Part shown: positions 34,401-42,428 of the stretch, piece by piece
Position numbering within the stretch: the stretch's first letter is position 1
Layout of the letters: each line of letters opens with the position of its first letter
Assembly: GCA_934772525.1 (NCBI GenBank)
Contig: CAKVMI010000004.1
Coordinates: 124,001-188,000 of the forward strand
DNA: 64,000 bases
Origin: an uncultured Clostridia bacterium
GTDB lineage: Bacteria; Bacillota; Clostridia; Christensenellales; UBA1242
Reading direction: 5' to 3'
The notes under the pieces: model-generated
Told to the model about the DNA's origin: nothing
Databases searched by the model: none
What the model saw: only the letters and a program-made list of their open reading frames with translations
Translations under genes and position numbers: made by a program

Positions 34401-35040
34401 AAAACCATTAAACATCCAAGCGAAGTGAAACCATGAAAAGTCCACTTCACTAAGTTTACTTTTCAAGTTCACTCCCCTAGGTTTAACGGTTTATCTAATT
34501 TACGGTAAATTAACGGAAAGACGAATATATTGCGAAATACTCATCTTCTTACACCAAACCTTGTATGTTGCTTAATTTAACATTTTTCCTTGATTTTTAC
34601 ACAGCAAGATTTCTACTATTTCACCAAAAACAATACAGAAACACTCAAAATAAAAACAACTATTATTTTTTTATTTTTTGCTATACACTTTTATCTTCTA
34701 TAAAATATTTTGAAATTAATCAAACTTCAAATTAAATATATTTAACAATTATTCAATGAGCTTGTTTCTGAATTATTGTATTTTTCATACATTTCATCAA
34801 ATGGTTTACTAAAATTATGCGTTTTAAAAAGTTGTTCGGAGTAATTATCCACACTACAATTTATAAATTCTTTAGGTTTTTTCGAAATATATTCAACAAT
34901 ATCGTCGGTAATTACCTCTATTCTTCCTTTGGAAGTTAAAATACTAAAATTATTGTCTTTTTGCTTAATATACAAGATACCAGTTCGTTTTTTGTAAATA
35001 AAAGTAAATCTTTTAGGTATGTCTATTTCCGTCATCAAAT
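34401..35040. repeat. 640-bp direct repeat, copy 2 (mate 31501-32140)
   Basis: Identical by eye to copy 1 over the full 640 bp, including the hairpin head and the 3' half of the putative immunity gene. Its right edge at 35040 breaks that gene; unrelated sequence follows 32 bases before the HAD gene. The 34276-34741 stretch holds no gene. Confidence 0.95.
34742..35040 (-). pseudogene. Truncated second copy of the putative immunity gene
   Basis: About 99 codons identical to the C-terminal part of the gene at 31842-32381, cut at its 5' end by the repeat boundary. An in-frame ATG exists (98 codons) but there is no toxin upstream and no fitting ribosome site, so expression is doubtful. Confidence 0.85.
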
Positions 35041-35072
35041 GTAGGTCTTTAATATCTAACGCTTTAACTCCT

Positions 35073-35732
35073 TTAAATTTCTTTTTCTATATCCAACAAA
35101 TTATCTGTATGTATTACTTTGTTCCAAATTTCTTTGTTTTCGCTTTTTGTTTCATCAGGGTTAACGCATAATGTCCTAGCGCCTGACTTGTATACCCATT
35201 CATCATTCATACTATTGCCAATAAATAATATATCTTGGGCTGAATAACCTTTTCTCTCACAAAGCTCCTTTACATAGGTTGCTTTGCCTTCATGGTCATA
35301 TTTAGTTCCGACAATTTCGGTTATGTTTCCGTCATTATCAAACAAAAATTCATTAGCCTTAATGCAAGTGATATATTTTTTGTTTTCACCCAAAACTTTT
35401 TCAATAACCGAGACAATGTTTCCGCTGACAATGTGTAATTCCAACCCATTTGAATATAGGTGTTTTATCAAATCTTCAGCACCTTGAATTAAAAACATAT
35501 CGTCTGTAAGATTATCTAGTTTTTGTTTGTTAAATCCTTTCTCCTTAAATGCTTCAAGTGTAAATTCGCACCATTGTTTGTGGGTTATGTTTCCGCTCAT
35601 AAATCGTTTGAAAAGACTTACATAATAAGAGTCTGAACCTATATCATAACCTAAACTTTGCCAAATCCTTTTCCAAAGATTACCTTTCTTTTCGGTCAGC
35701 GTTCCGTCAAAATCAAATATTACTGCCTTCAT
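35073..35732 (-). CDS. HAD-superfamily phosphatase (type IB-like)
   Basis: 219 residues. Motif I is FDFDGTLT (residues 6-13) with the nucleophile and acid Asp. The helical cap is large, as in SerB-type subfamily IB. Motif II is HIVSGNI, motif III the lysine near KYDHEGKATYV, and motif IV FIGNSMNDEWV. Such enzymes remove phosphate from serine phosphate, nucleotides or sugars; the substrate here is open. It directly follows the CYTH gene with no gap and is probably last in the operon that begins at 38309. The 640-bp repeat ends 32 bases downstream. Confidence 0.85.
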   Translation of the reverse strand: MKAVIFDFDGTLTEKKGNLWKRIWQSLGYDIGSDSYYVSLFKRFMSGNITHKQWCEFTLEAFKEKGFNKQKLDNLTDDMFLIQGAEDLIKHLYSNGLELHIVSGNIVSVIEKVLGENKKYITCIKANEFLFDNDGNITEIVGTKYDHEGKATYVKELCERKGYSAQDILFIGNSMNDEWVYKSGARTLCVNPDETKSENKEIWNKVIHTDNLLDIEKEI

Positions 35733-36329
35733 TTATTTCTCCTGATAATTGTATTTTCCAATTTGGTTGGTTGAACATTGAATTTGACCAGTAAGCAATG
35801 TTCGAAGTTTATCTATGCCAAGATCGTATTCTAGTTGGAAACCAAGGTCAGTCATTTGAGTGTGCAGTAGGTCGAATTGCTCTTTTTCAGAGTATCCTTT
35901 ATCAAAAATTTCTTCGTTATACACATAGTCCACAAGCCCAATATCTTTTATTTCTTGTAATTGGTGCCAGCATCTGCCTTTTTTGTATACCCAATCGGTC
36001 TTTTCGGTGTCTATTATAACATCAAACCCGTTTTTGAGCAAGAGATTGCAAATATCTAGTGCAGTTTTAAAATCTGCTTTGTATTTGCCTTCGGGGTATT
36101 CTTCGCCTAGAAGCCACAAATTCTCAAAAGTTTCAAACCCACGAAGACGCACCATACTGCGTTTTATTTCTTCTTCGCTTTTGCCTTCAATCTCTATATC
36201 TTTTCCAAAATACACATCTCTTGTGTGTGCGGTTTTAAAAGTATTTACAAAGCCATTATCTAACAAAATTTTTTCTGCTTCTTCTTTGCTTTCGCTTATC
36301 TTAAACCCCGCTTCAACTTCTATTGCCAT
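35733..36329 (-). CDS. CYTH-domain protein
   Basis: 198 residues. It opens with MAIEVEAGFKI, the E-x-E-x-K-like motif of the CYTH (CyaB/thiamine-triphosphatase) tunnel fold. Alternating basic and acidic strands follow: HTRDVYFGKDIEI, SMVRLRGFE, YKADFKTALD, IIDTEKTDWVYKKGRCWHQL, and QFDLLHTQMTDLG. Members hydrolyse or make triphosphate-containing compounds using two metals. The first glutamates and basic residues are present, so it may be active. The 29 bp covering its ribosome site and first codons are repeated at 36978-37006. It abuts the HAD gene, suggesting a shared nucleotide or phosphate pathway. Confidence 0.72.
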   Translation of the reverse strand: MAIEVEAGFKISESKEEAEKILLDNGFVNTFKTAHTRDVYFGKDIEIEGKSEEEIKRSMVRLRGFETFENLWLLGEEYPEGKYKADFKTALDICNLLLKNGFDVIIDTEKTDWVYKKGRCWHQLQEIKDIGLVDYVYNEEIFDKGYSEKEQFDLLHTQMTDLGFQLEYDLGIDKLRTLLTGQIQCSTNQIGKYNYQEK

Positions 36330-36367
36330 AATTTTCTCCGTAAACTTATCTTTATTTAATTATATTT

Positions 36368-36883
36368 TTATTTGAAACAATTTTTATCTATGTCAAATCC
36401 AATTGGCGAACAACTTGGCACAAGTGGAAGTGGCAAATCTTCACTTGGTGGTATTTTAAAAGCCAAACTAATAAATGCCGTTATATTTACACCGCTTGTC
36501 ACACAAATAACCGTATCGGCATCATCGTATTTATCCACAATATCCTTTAAAGCACTTCTAATTCTTGTTTGGCACTCAAGCCATGATTCCGTTTTTGTAA
36601 TTGTTTTATCGCCGGCAACAGCATTAAACACATTGTTAAATTCATTAAATCTAGGTTCATCAAATATTGGAACCTTTATATATTTATTGATTATCTCCGC
36701 AGTTTTTGCACATCTGTAATATGGCGAGGTGTAAATTGCCTTAACGCTTGAATGTTCCGCCATCATTTTCATAAGTTCCGCCACTATTTCGGCATCCTTT
36801 AAACCTAATGGTTGAATTTTGTCATCTTGACTTGGAGGGTTACCCTTTTGTCTTAAAGCGTGATGGACATAAATTATTCTCAT
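36368..36883 (-). CDS. Histidine-phosphatase-family protein with altered active site
   Basis: 171 residues of the phosphoglycerate-mutase-like fold. The N-terminal motif that is normally R-H-G reads H-H-A (IIYVHHALRQKG), so the nucleophilic His may remain but the neighbouring Arg and Gly are replaced. The second block, YTSPYYRCAKTAEII, is normal. The C-terminal S-H-G motif appears as CVTSGVNI, lacking the second histidine. This suggests weak or no phosphatase activity, or a binding role. It lies between the SDR and CYTH genes on the same strand and is probably co-transcribed with them. Confidence 0.72.
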   Translation of the reverse strand: MRIIYVHHALRQKGNPPSQDDKIQPLGLKDAEIVAELMKMMAEHSSVKAIYTSPYYRCAKTAEIINKYIKVPIFDEPRFNEFNNVFNAVAGDKTITKTESWLECQTRIRSALKDIVDKYDDADTVICVTSGVNITAFISLAFKIPPSEDLPLPLVPSCSPIGFDIDKNCFK

Positions 36884-36977
36884 CGTTGGTTATATTTCTC
36901 CTTTTGCGTTATAAATTCCATTTTGATTTTTGCAAGTAATAATTAAAGTTCAATTAAATTCCTAAGCCTTAAGCCCT

Positions 36978-37006
36978 CTTCAACTTCTATTGCCATAATT
37001 TTCTCC
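36978..37006 (-). repeat. 29-bp copy of the CYTH gene start (original at 36311-36339)
   Basis: The 29 bases match exactly. They include GGAG, the ATG and codons for MAIEVE. In this copy the frame continues for only about a dozen codons and stops, so it is a gene-start remnant or a tiny decoy frame just after the SDR gene. Confidence 0.9.
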
Positions 37007-37014
37007 TTGGTTTT

Positions 37015-37752
37015 TTATTTTAATGTAAAGCCTCCGTCTACAACCAGAACTTGTCCAGTTATAAATGTAGATTTGTCGCTTATTAAAAATTCAACTGCAT
37101 CTGCAATTTCTTCCGGTTTGCCAACTCTTTTGATAATTGAATAATCTGTTGTCCAACTTGGGTCGTTACCAAGACTTTCGGTTAGCGGGGTATCTATCAA
37201 ACCCGGAGCAACTGCGTTTACTCGAACGCTCTCACCAAGGTGTCTTGCAAAAGATTTAGTCAAAGATATAATTCCAGCCTTAGTTGCCGAATATATGACC
37301 GCAAAAGGTTCGCCAATTATTCCGTCAACAGATGTTAAATTTACAATGCTTCCGCTTTTCGATGTTTCTTTTATGAGTTTTCCAAATATTCTCAAACATC
37401 TAAATGTGCCTTTTAGATTGACATTGATTGTTTTGTCTATATTCTCGTCTGTAATATCTTCAATGCCACAAGGTGTAGGGATTATGCCAGCATTACACAC
37501 AAGACAATCCAACTTTCCATAAGTCTTAACAATAAACTCTTTTAGAGCCAGCATATCTTGTTCTTTTGTAATATCTGCATTAAAAACCGCTAGATTTTCT
37601 ATTACTCCAATTTCTTTTTCAATATATTCTTTTGAAATTTCTTCACAATCTGCCATTACGACAGTGTAACCATTATTTAGCAATTTTTTTGATACTGCAA
37701 GACCAATGCCCTTCTTTGCACCGGTTACAAGTGCAACCTTATTTTCAAACAT
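37015..37752 (-). CDS. Short-chain dehydrogenase/reductase
   Basis: 245 residues, classical SDR. The dinucleotide site is VTGAKKGIGLAV (about 9-20), with NAG at about residue 89. The catalytic Ser lies in IVNLTSVDG and the Tyr-Lys pair in YSATKAGIISLTKSFA; RVNAVAPGLIDTPL and TGQVLVVDGGF complete the fold. The sequence before the first acidic strand (MADCEE) leaves NADH/NADPH choice open. It resembles FabG-like 3-oxoacyl-ACP reductases, but it sits among HAD, CYTH and hydrolase genes rather than fatty-acid genes, so the substrate is unknown. Confidence 0.9.
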   Translation of the reverse strand: MFENKVALVTGAKKGIGLAVSKKLLNNGYTVVMADCEEISKEYIEKEIGVIENLAVFNADITKEQDMLALKEFIVKTYGKLDCLVCNAGIIPTPCGIEDITDENIDKTINVNLKGTFRCLRIFGKLIKETSKSGSIVNLTSVDGIIGEPFAVIYSATKAGIISLTKSFARHLGESVRVNAVAPGLIDTPLTESLGNDPSWTTDYSIIKRVGKPEEIADAVEFLISDKSTFITGQVLVVDGGFTLK

Positions 37753-37757
37753 AATTT

Positions 37758-38309
37758 TTACTCCTCAATTTCTTTTAGTAATTTTTCAAACTTTTCGCCG
37801 AAGCCTGCGTCGGCATTGAAATGCCCACCGTCCTTGATATTGATTGTTTTGTCTGCAAGTGTGTTTGCAAAATCCTCTAAATCTTTAAGTTTAACATAAG
37901 GGTCATTTTCACTTATAATACAAGTTATACGGTTACAATGTCTTTTAAAATCTTTTAGATCGTCGACAAACATTGTTGAATTGACTATATCGTAATCGCC
38001 ATTATCTATAATTGCATTATTAAAGCCACTTATTGAAAACAATTTGTCAATGCGGAGATTGCTGTTTATTAAATATTTAATTGCAAATATTGGACCAATA
38101 CTTCTGCCAATAAAAACTGTATCTTCGGTTATTTTATTTTTATATTTGTCTAGAACTTTCGACCAACTCTCAAATGTCTGCACTCCAACGCCAATAGGAA
38201 AATCCACACAAACAACTTCACCCAATTTTTCTAGTTCGTTTTTTAGCCAAGGCAAACAAAGTTCCTTGCTATCTCCAAAACTGCCATGAATTATAAAATA
38301 TTTTTTCAT
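37758..38309 (-). CDS. RBBP9/YdeN-family serine hydrolase
   Basis: 183 residues, small alpha/beta hydrolase. It begins KKYFIIHGSFGDSKELCLPW, then the nucleophile elbow GRSIGP, the aspartate in SENDPYVKL and the histidine in GGHFNADAG, matching the RBBP9/YdeN family triad. These enzymes cleave small esters or act on unknown substrates in the cytoplasm. It is the first gene of a likely five-gene run (hydrolase, SDR, histidine-phosphatase-like, CYTH, HAD), five bases before the SDR gene. AGGAG precedes the ATG. Confidence 0.85.
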   Translation of the reverse strand: MKKYFIIHGSFGDSKELCLPWLKNELEKLGEVVCVDFPIGVGVQTFESWSKVLDKYKNKITEDTVFIGRSIGPIFAIKYLINSNLRIDKLFSISGFNNAIIDNGDYDIVNSTMFVDDLKDFKRHCNRITCIISENDPYVKLKDLEDFANTLADKTINIKDGGHFNADAGFGEKFEKLLKEIEE

Positions 38310-38472
38310 AAAGACTCCTTACATATTGAGTGGAATAGCCTAATGTTTTATAAAATTTTAATTCTTATATTTTTATTATAACATAAAACATATCAATTTG
38401 TATTAAATTTTTAAAAATTTGTATCCTACACTTACTTTAGATTTTAGTCTTATTGTAAATTTAACAACACTA

Positions 38473-38511
38473 AAAAAATAACAAAAAATAGAAAGCCAAT
38501 TTTTTCGGCTT
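38473..38511 (-). terminator. Intrinsic terminator of comFC
   Basis: AAGCC/GGCTT stem that overlaps the comFC stop codon, followed on the minus strand by TATTTTTTGTTATTTTTTT. Confidence 0.65.
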
Positions 38512-39307
38512 AACTATTGTTTGCTAAAAATAATTTACTAAAAATACTTTTCTTTTTATCTTTATTGTTATGGAAAAGTGTTTTACCGGCGGTTAGAACA
38601 TAAATTTTATCAGGCTCTAACTTTCTAAGAGTTTTGCTTAATTCGTTTACAGTGGCACCAGTTGTATAAACGTCATCTATAATTAAAATATTTTTACCTT
38701 CTAATGATGTTTTATCGTTAAGCTTAAAAACTCCTTTCATATTATCAAACCTTTCTTTTCTGGTTGAGTGCTGTTGCGTTTTACCACTATCTATTCTAAC
38801 AACTTTTTCACCACAAACTTCAATTCCTGAAAGATTTGAAAATTCTTCAGCCAGCAATTCGCTTTGGTTATAACCTCTAGTTTTCTGTCTTTTTTCTGAT
38901 AATGGAACAGGAATAATTAAATCTACTACAACGCCCCAATTCAAAAATGTTTCATACATATATTTTGCAAAATACTTTGCCAGGTATTTAGCATTTGCAT
39001 ACTTTATTGCAAGCACTAGTCTTTTGGCGTCATTGGTATACTCAAAACTCGCCCGTGCTTCGTCAAAATCAAACTTTGTTAGTTTGCAGTCGTCGCAGAA
39101 ATTAGTGATTGAGTTTAAGGGTGCACCGCATTTTGCACAAATATTTTTAGCATCTAAAAAAGGAAATTTATTTATACAATCTTCACACAATCTTGTTTTT
39201 GAATTTGAATCAATCTCAGCACCACAAACAATGCAACTATAGTCTACAAAGAGAGCGTCTTCTATTGTTTCACCGATACCTTTTAAAAAATTTATAACTT
39301 TTCCCAC
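38510..39307 (-). CDS. comFC: ComFC-type phosphoribosyltransferase-like protein
   Basis: 265 residues. An N-terminal double zinc-ribbon (CIVCGAEI...CEDC, CAKCGAPL...CDDC) is followed by a PRTase fold with the PRPP motif ILIIDDVYTTGATVNELSK and the ARGYNQSE-like KTRGYNQSELLAEEF. ComFC helps bring transforming DNA into the cell, probably by handling single-stranded DNA, but non-competent species also keep it. The start is GTG at 39305-39307 with AAAGGAT upstream. It is a single gene with its own terminator; no comFA is adjacent. Confidence 0.9.
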   Translation of the reverse strand: MGKVINFLKGIGETIEDALFVDYSCIVCGAEIDSNSKTRLCEDCINKFPFLDAKNICAKCGAPLNSITNFCDDCKLTKFDFDEARASFEYTNDAKRLVLAIKYANAKYLAKYFAKYMYETFLNWGVVVDLIIPVPLSEKRQKTRGYNQSELLAEEFSNLSGIEVCGEKVVRIDSGKTQQHSTRKERFDNMKGVFKLNDKTSLEGKNILIIDDVYTTGATVNELSKTLRKLEPDKIYVLTAGKTLFHNNKDKKKSIFSKLFLANNS

Positions 39308-39402
39308 TTTACATTATCCTTTTCACTAGAAATAGTTCGTTTATATAAATTTTAATGTTAAAACTTATAATTTTCAATTCTTTTCCATATTTTTGCAAAA
39401 AA

Positions 39403-40152
39403 CTATTCGCTTTTTTCTGCAAGTGATAAAAACTTTTTGTCGGACTGAATGCTTTGTGTTACAAACTTTCCGTTTTTAAATAATGCATAAGTTGTTACTG
39501 GAGCTGGCACATTCTGGGCATCTTGCTTGGTTGTAATATGGCTGGTTTTTAGTAGAATATTATGTTCTTTTGCAACCTTTTCAACAACTGGAACCCAATA
39601 ATAGGTAAACGGACATTGGTCGGTATAATAGATAACAAACCCTTCGCTATTACTAATTTTTGGGTGCTTTGCACAATCTTTAAATTTTGGAGGTTCTACA
39701 CCTTTGACCAATGGCAAATACATTAATGTAATTCCGCAGTCAGATACGTCGGCAAGCATAAAACCTTTGTGAGCAAGAAATTTTGGGTCGGCTAAAAATT
39801 CTCGTTTACGTCCTTCGGCACATAAAATACAAAGTCCCTTTTTACCTTGCTTTTTAGCATCGCTTATGCACTCGTTTAGAAGATCGGTAGAGTATCCGTG
39901 CCCCTTAAGAGACCCCGCCACCCATAAGCAGTTTATATACAAGTACCCATCTGCACATATAGGTACCCACGCATTTTCAGCAGGTATATATTCAATAAAA
40001 CATTTACCCCTTTCTTCACTACGTAAAAATACTAACCCTTCCGAAAACCGCTCTTTCAACCATTCCTTTTTAGCAATACTTTGCTTACCCGACATCGCAC
40101 AACAAATATGCTCTTTATCTATGTTTTCTTTAGTTATTCTAATATAATTCAT
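39403..40152 (-). CDS. GNAT acetyltransferase with YoaP-like C-terminal domain
   Basis: 249 residues. The N-terminal GNAT domain has the acetyl-CoA loop region around WVAGSLKGHGYSTDLL (about 80-95) and LCAEGRKREFLADPKFLAHKGF typical of YoaP-type members. The C-terminal ~90 residues (VIYYTDQCPFTYYWVPVVEK to ALFKNGKFVTQSIQSDKKFL) look thioredoxin-like, as in YoaP. Bacillus YoaP is a poorly known GNAT protein. The acetyl acceptor cannot be predicted. AAGGAA precedes the ATG. It is flanked by comFC and a SIMPL gene and appears monocistronic. Confidence 0.8.
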   Translation of the reverse strand: MNYIRITKENIDKEHICCAMSGKQSIAKKEWLKERFSEGLVFLRSEERGKCFIEYIPAENAWVPICADGYLYINCLWVAGSLKGHGYSTDLLNECISDAKKQGKKGLCILCAEGRKREFLADPKFLAHKGFMLADVSDCGITLMYLPLVKGVEPPKFKDCAKHPKISNSEGFVIYYTDQCPFTYYWVPVVEKVAKEHNILLKTSHITTKQDAQNVPAPVTTYALFKNGKFVTQSIQSDKKFLSLAEKSE

Positions 40153-40231
40153 TTATTATTTCCTTTATTTCTTTTTTTATTATAAAAAACACCTTGAATA
40201 AAAACCCCACACCTTACTACAAGCAACTATT

Positions 40232-40885
40232 TTACAATATTTCCCACACAAATGTTGCACTATCGTTTACATTGATATCGTCTGGCTCTATATCAATATT
40301 TGCCAAATTTGAACTAGCCTTCATCATACACCTATCTACCCTATAATCAGTGTTAGAATATACATTTATATCTCCCCAATTATATTCTATAGAAGTGAGT
40401 TCTCCAAGTTTTACTCCCGAAGCCAAACAAAGAATTTCCGCCTTTTGTTTTGCGTTTTGAACAGCTGACGTTAATAGTTCGTTTTTTACAATCGTAGAAT
40501 CCTTTATAGTAAAAGCTATAGAAAATTCTGGCTTTGCTAAACATACGGAAATTGTAGACAACACTTTTGAAAGCTTAGCCATATCTAAATCAAATTCCAC
40601 TTTTAAATTATGATTACATACATATCCATTAAAAACGCTCTTGTATCTACCATCAACATCTTTTACATTTTCATATGCCGTTTGCACATTAAAATTAGTT
40701 GTTTTAACAGCAGACTTTTCAAACCCAATATTTTCAAGCGACTTATTTAATTGTTCAATTTTTTCGGATGCAAGTTCCATTGCCCTATCATATTCTTTTG
40801 CTTCCGTTTTTAGTTTCATTGAAACTACAATAAAATCAGGTTTAACGGTTACATTTCCAACCCCTTTAACTGTAATTGTTCTCAT
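40232..40885 (-). CDS. SIMPL (DUF541) domain protein
   Basis: 217 residues from the ATG at 40883-40885, which has GGAGG nine bases upstream; the frame extends 25 codons further without support. The start RTITVKGVGNVTVKPDFIVV is the SIMPL/DUF541 hallmark. The GxGxVxVxPD strand is followed by ELASEKIEQLNKSLENIGF and NFNVQT, and later by A-x-x-x-A-x-x-K-A-E-I-L (AVQNAKQKAEILC). The family has a ring-forming fold of uncertain role and is often periplasmic in Gram-negatives. No signal peptide is seen here, so a cytoplasmic location is likely. Confidence 0.85.
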   Translation of the reverse strand: MRTITVKGVGNVTVKPDFIVVSMKLKTEAKEYDRAMELASEKIEQLNKSLENIGFEKSAVKTTNFNVQTAYENVKDVDGRYKSVFNGYVCNHNLKVEFDLDMAKLSKVLSTISVCLAKPEFSIAFTIKDSTIVKNELLTSAVQNAKQKAEILCLASGVKLGELTSIEYNWGDINVYSNTDYRVDRCMMKASSNLANIDIEPDDINVNDSATFVWEIL

Positions 40886-40972
40886 AATAATAAACCTCCA
40901 ATAATATTTTACATTACAATTATACCATTGTAAAACCAAAAGACAAATAATATCTAACATAAAAATGTTAGA

Positions 40973-41080
40973 ATGACTTTAACTGAAAAAGAAAAAGACT
41001 TATTTCTATGTAAATTTGAATGGGAAAAGCCAAACCCTGTTGATTATATAAGACATTCACAAATTTATGATGGCGACTAA
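40973..41080 (+). CDS. Possible 35-residue small protein
   Basis: ATG at 40973 opens a 35-codon frame ending in TAA at 41078-41080. The composition looks protein-like (KEKDLFLCKFEWEKPNPVDY), but there is no ribosome site. A hairpin TCTAACAT/ATGTTAGA sits directly before the start. It may be the remnant of a larger gene. It is the main content of the 372-bp gap 40886-41257, apart from the XRE terminator. Confidence 0.3.
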   Translation: MTLTEKEKDLFLCKFEWEKPNPVDYIRHSQIYDGD

Positions 41081-41207
41081 AAATTTACACATACAAATTA
41101 TATTTTTATGATATATTATTTCATTTTTATATATGTGTAAATAGATTTATGTTTATTTGTTTTTAAAATAAGTATAAATAAGTATAGTATTATATTTATT
41201 TACACTT

Positions 41208-41252
41208 AAAAAAATAAAAAAATTAAGGTGCAAGCAGAAATGTTTACACCTT
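41208..41252 (-). terminator. Intrinsic terminator of the XRE gene
   Basis: AAGGTGTAA pairs with TTGCACCTT (one wobble), followed on the minus strand by AATTTTTTTATTTTTTT. Confidence 0.65.
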
Positions 41253-41257
41253 GATTT

Positions 41258-41563
41258 TTACTTTTTATATAAATTCATAATTGCTTCTTTTTGATATGGA
41301 GATAATGTTTTTAGAAAGTCCAAAGTTTGCTTATCAATTTTATATTGATTTATATCTTCTGAAAAGAATTCTGCAGGGGTTGAGCCACAAGCTTCTATAA
41401 TATCAAGCAGAACTGATAAAGATGGTTCAAATGTCGTTTTCTCACTCTCTAATAGATGAATATAACTTGCATTCTTTCCAATTATTAAGCTTAAAGCTCG
41501 AGCAGATAAATTCGCACGAGTTCTGATTATTCCTATTCTTGCTACAATTTCCTTTAATTCCAT
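41258..41563 (-). CDS. XRE-family transcriptional regulator
   Basis: 101 residues. The helix-turn-helix spans about residues 6-62: IVARIGIIRTRANLSARALS, then KNASYIHLLES and EPSLSVLLDIIEACGSTPAE, the usual five-helix XRE/Cro domain ending in the I-x-x-a-x-x-x-t-P motif. A short tail (DFLKTLSPYQKEAIMNLYKK) could make a dimer contact. It is divergent from a lipoprotein gene, and the intergenic region holds a palindrome at 41657-41673 that may be its operator. Its ribosome site is in an inverted repeat (41570-41576 with 41601-41607), suggesting control of its own translation. Confidence 0.88.
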   Translation of the reverse strand: MELKEIVARIGIIRTRANLSARALSLIIGKNASYIHLLESEKTTFEPSLSVLLDIIEACGSTPAEFFSEDINQYKIDKQTLDFLKTLSPYQKEAIMNLYKK

Positions 41564-41569
41564 AATTCC

Positions 41570-41607
41570 AGCTCCTTATATATTTATATTTTACCAATTT
41601 AGGAGCT
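41570..41607 (-). promoter_or_regulatory. Inverted repeat covering the XRE ribosome site
   Basis: Minus-strand AGCTCCT (41601-41607) can pair with AGGAGCT (41570-41576), the latter containing the Shine-Dalgarno of the XRE gene. Pairing would hide the ribosome site; the 24-nt loop is AT-rich. Confidence 0.4.
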
Positions 41608-41656
41608 TTTACTATATTTACAACACAATACAATTATATCCAATATTAAATAAAAT

Positions 41657-41706
41657 ATTTAATAGCATTAAATACTATTGCAATAAAGTCACATTTATGA
41701 TATACT
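41657..41706 (+). promoter_or_regulatory. Palindrome and sigma-A promoter of the lipoprotein gene
   Basis: ATTTAAT-AGC-ATTAAAT (41657-41673) is a perfect palindrome four bases before a promoter TTGCAA (41678-41683), 17-nt spacer, TATACT (41701-41706). The palindrome is a candidate operator for the divergent XRE regulator. Confidence 0.6.
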
Positions 41707-41730
41707 TTATTATATATTGGAGGTTTGCAA

Positions 41731-42165
41731 ATGAAGAATAAAATAATAAAGCTAAGTGTATTACTTGTAATTCCACTTATAATGCTTTGTTTCGTTTTTA
41801 CTGGATGCTCAAAAAATGCAAATACGCAAGATGATACACAAAAAATTATACTGCCATATCATCTATATAATTCGCAGGCAAAATGTATAGCTTATACAAG
41901 CGATAATTATTTGTATGACTATTCCACTTGGGAAGCTATAGGCGTGTTCGATTATGAAAGAAATATTTTTATTAGTACGAGAGGAGAATATCTAGGTGAG
42001 ATTATTTATACCAATGTGTTGATAAAAAATACCAAGTCTGAGTATGTAAATGTAGAGTTTGACATTCAACCAACCATTCCAACAGCTCCAGTACCAAGAA
42101 CTGCTCCAACAAGAGCAACAGTGCCAACTCTTCCAAGTTGGTATCAGGACTTAAAAAAAGAGTAA
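41731..42165 (+). CDS. Small lipoprotein
   Basis: 144 residues. A type II signal peptide (KNKIIKLSVLLVIPLIMLCF) ends in the lipobox FTGC, so the mature protein is held in the membrane by a lipidated cysteine. The rest is a short beta-rich domain (HLYNSQAKCIAYTSDNYLYD, IGVFDYERNIFISTRGEYLG) and a Pro/Thr-rich tail (PTIPTAPVPRTAPTRATVPT). No family recognised. The ATG at 41731 has TTGGAGG eight bases upstream. It is divergently transcribed from the XRE regulator, whose operator may lie in between. Confidence 0.85.
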   Translation: MKNKIIKLSVLLVIPLIMLCFVFTGCSKNANTQDDTQKIILPYHLYNSQAKCIAYTSDNYLYDYSTWEAIGVFDYERNIFISTRGEYLGEIIYTNVLIKNTKSEYVNVEFDIQPTIPTAPVPRTAPTRATVPTLPSWYQDLKKE

Positions 42166-42196
42166 TAATTTATTTATGAATAACTTACTAAACGAA

Positions 42197-42292
42197 AGCA
42201 ACAAAGGAGAATAAAGTATATAATATACCAAAGTGAGAGGAAAGACAAATTTTAAACCCTACCCCCAAGCATTCGTTATCTCCTTTGTTGCT
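42197..42292. repeat. 14-bp inverted repeat with 68-nt loop
   Basis: AGCAACAAAGGAGA at 42197-42210 and its perfect complement TCTCCTTTGTTGCT at 42279-42292, lying directly after the lipoprotein gene. The loop contains a TATAAT-like stretch. It could be a mini-element or an RNA structure. Confidence 0.55.
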
Positions 42293-42325
42293 AAAGTGGT
42301 TATATATGCTTTATAACATAAGACT

Positions 42326-42353
42326 AAGCTATTGATACAAAATAGCTTTTTTC
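42326..42353 (+). terminator. Intrinsic terminator after the lipoprotein
   Basis: AAGCTATT pairs with AATAGCTT around a 7-nt loop, followed by TTTTCTTTTT on the plus strand. Confidence 0.65.
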
Positions 42354-42428
42354 TTTTTATGGGACTCTGTCCCAAACCCTGAGGCTCTAAGAATAACTAT
42401 TTTGGTGAAATTTGAAATCAATCACAAT

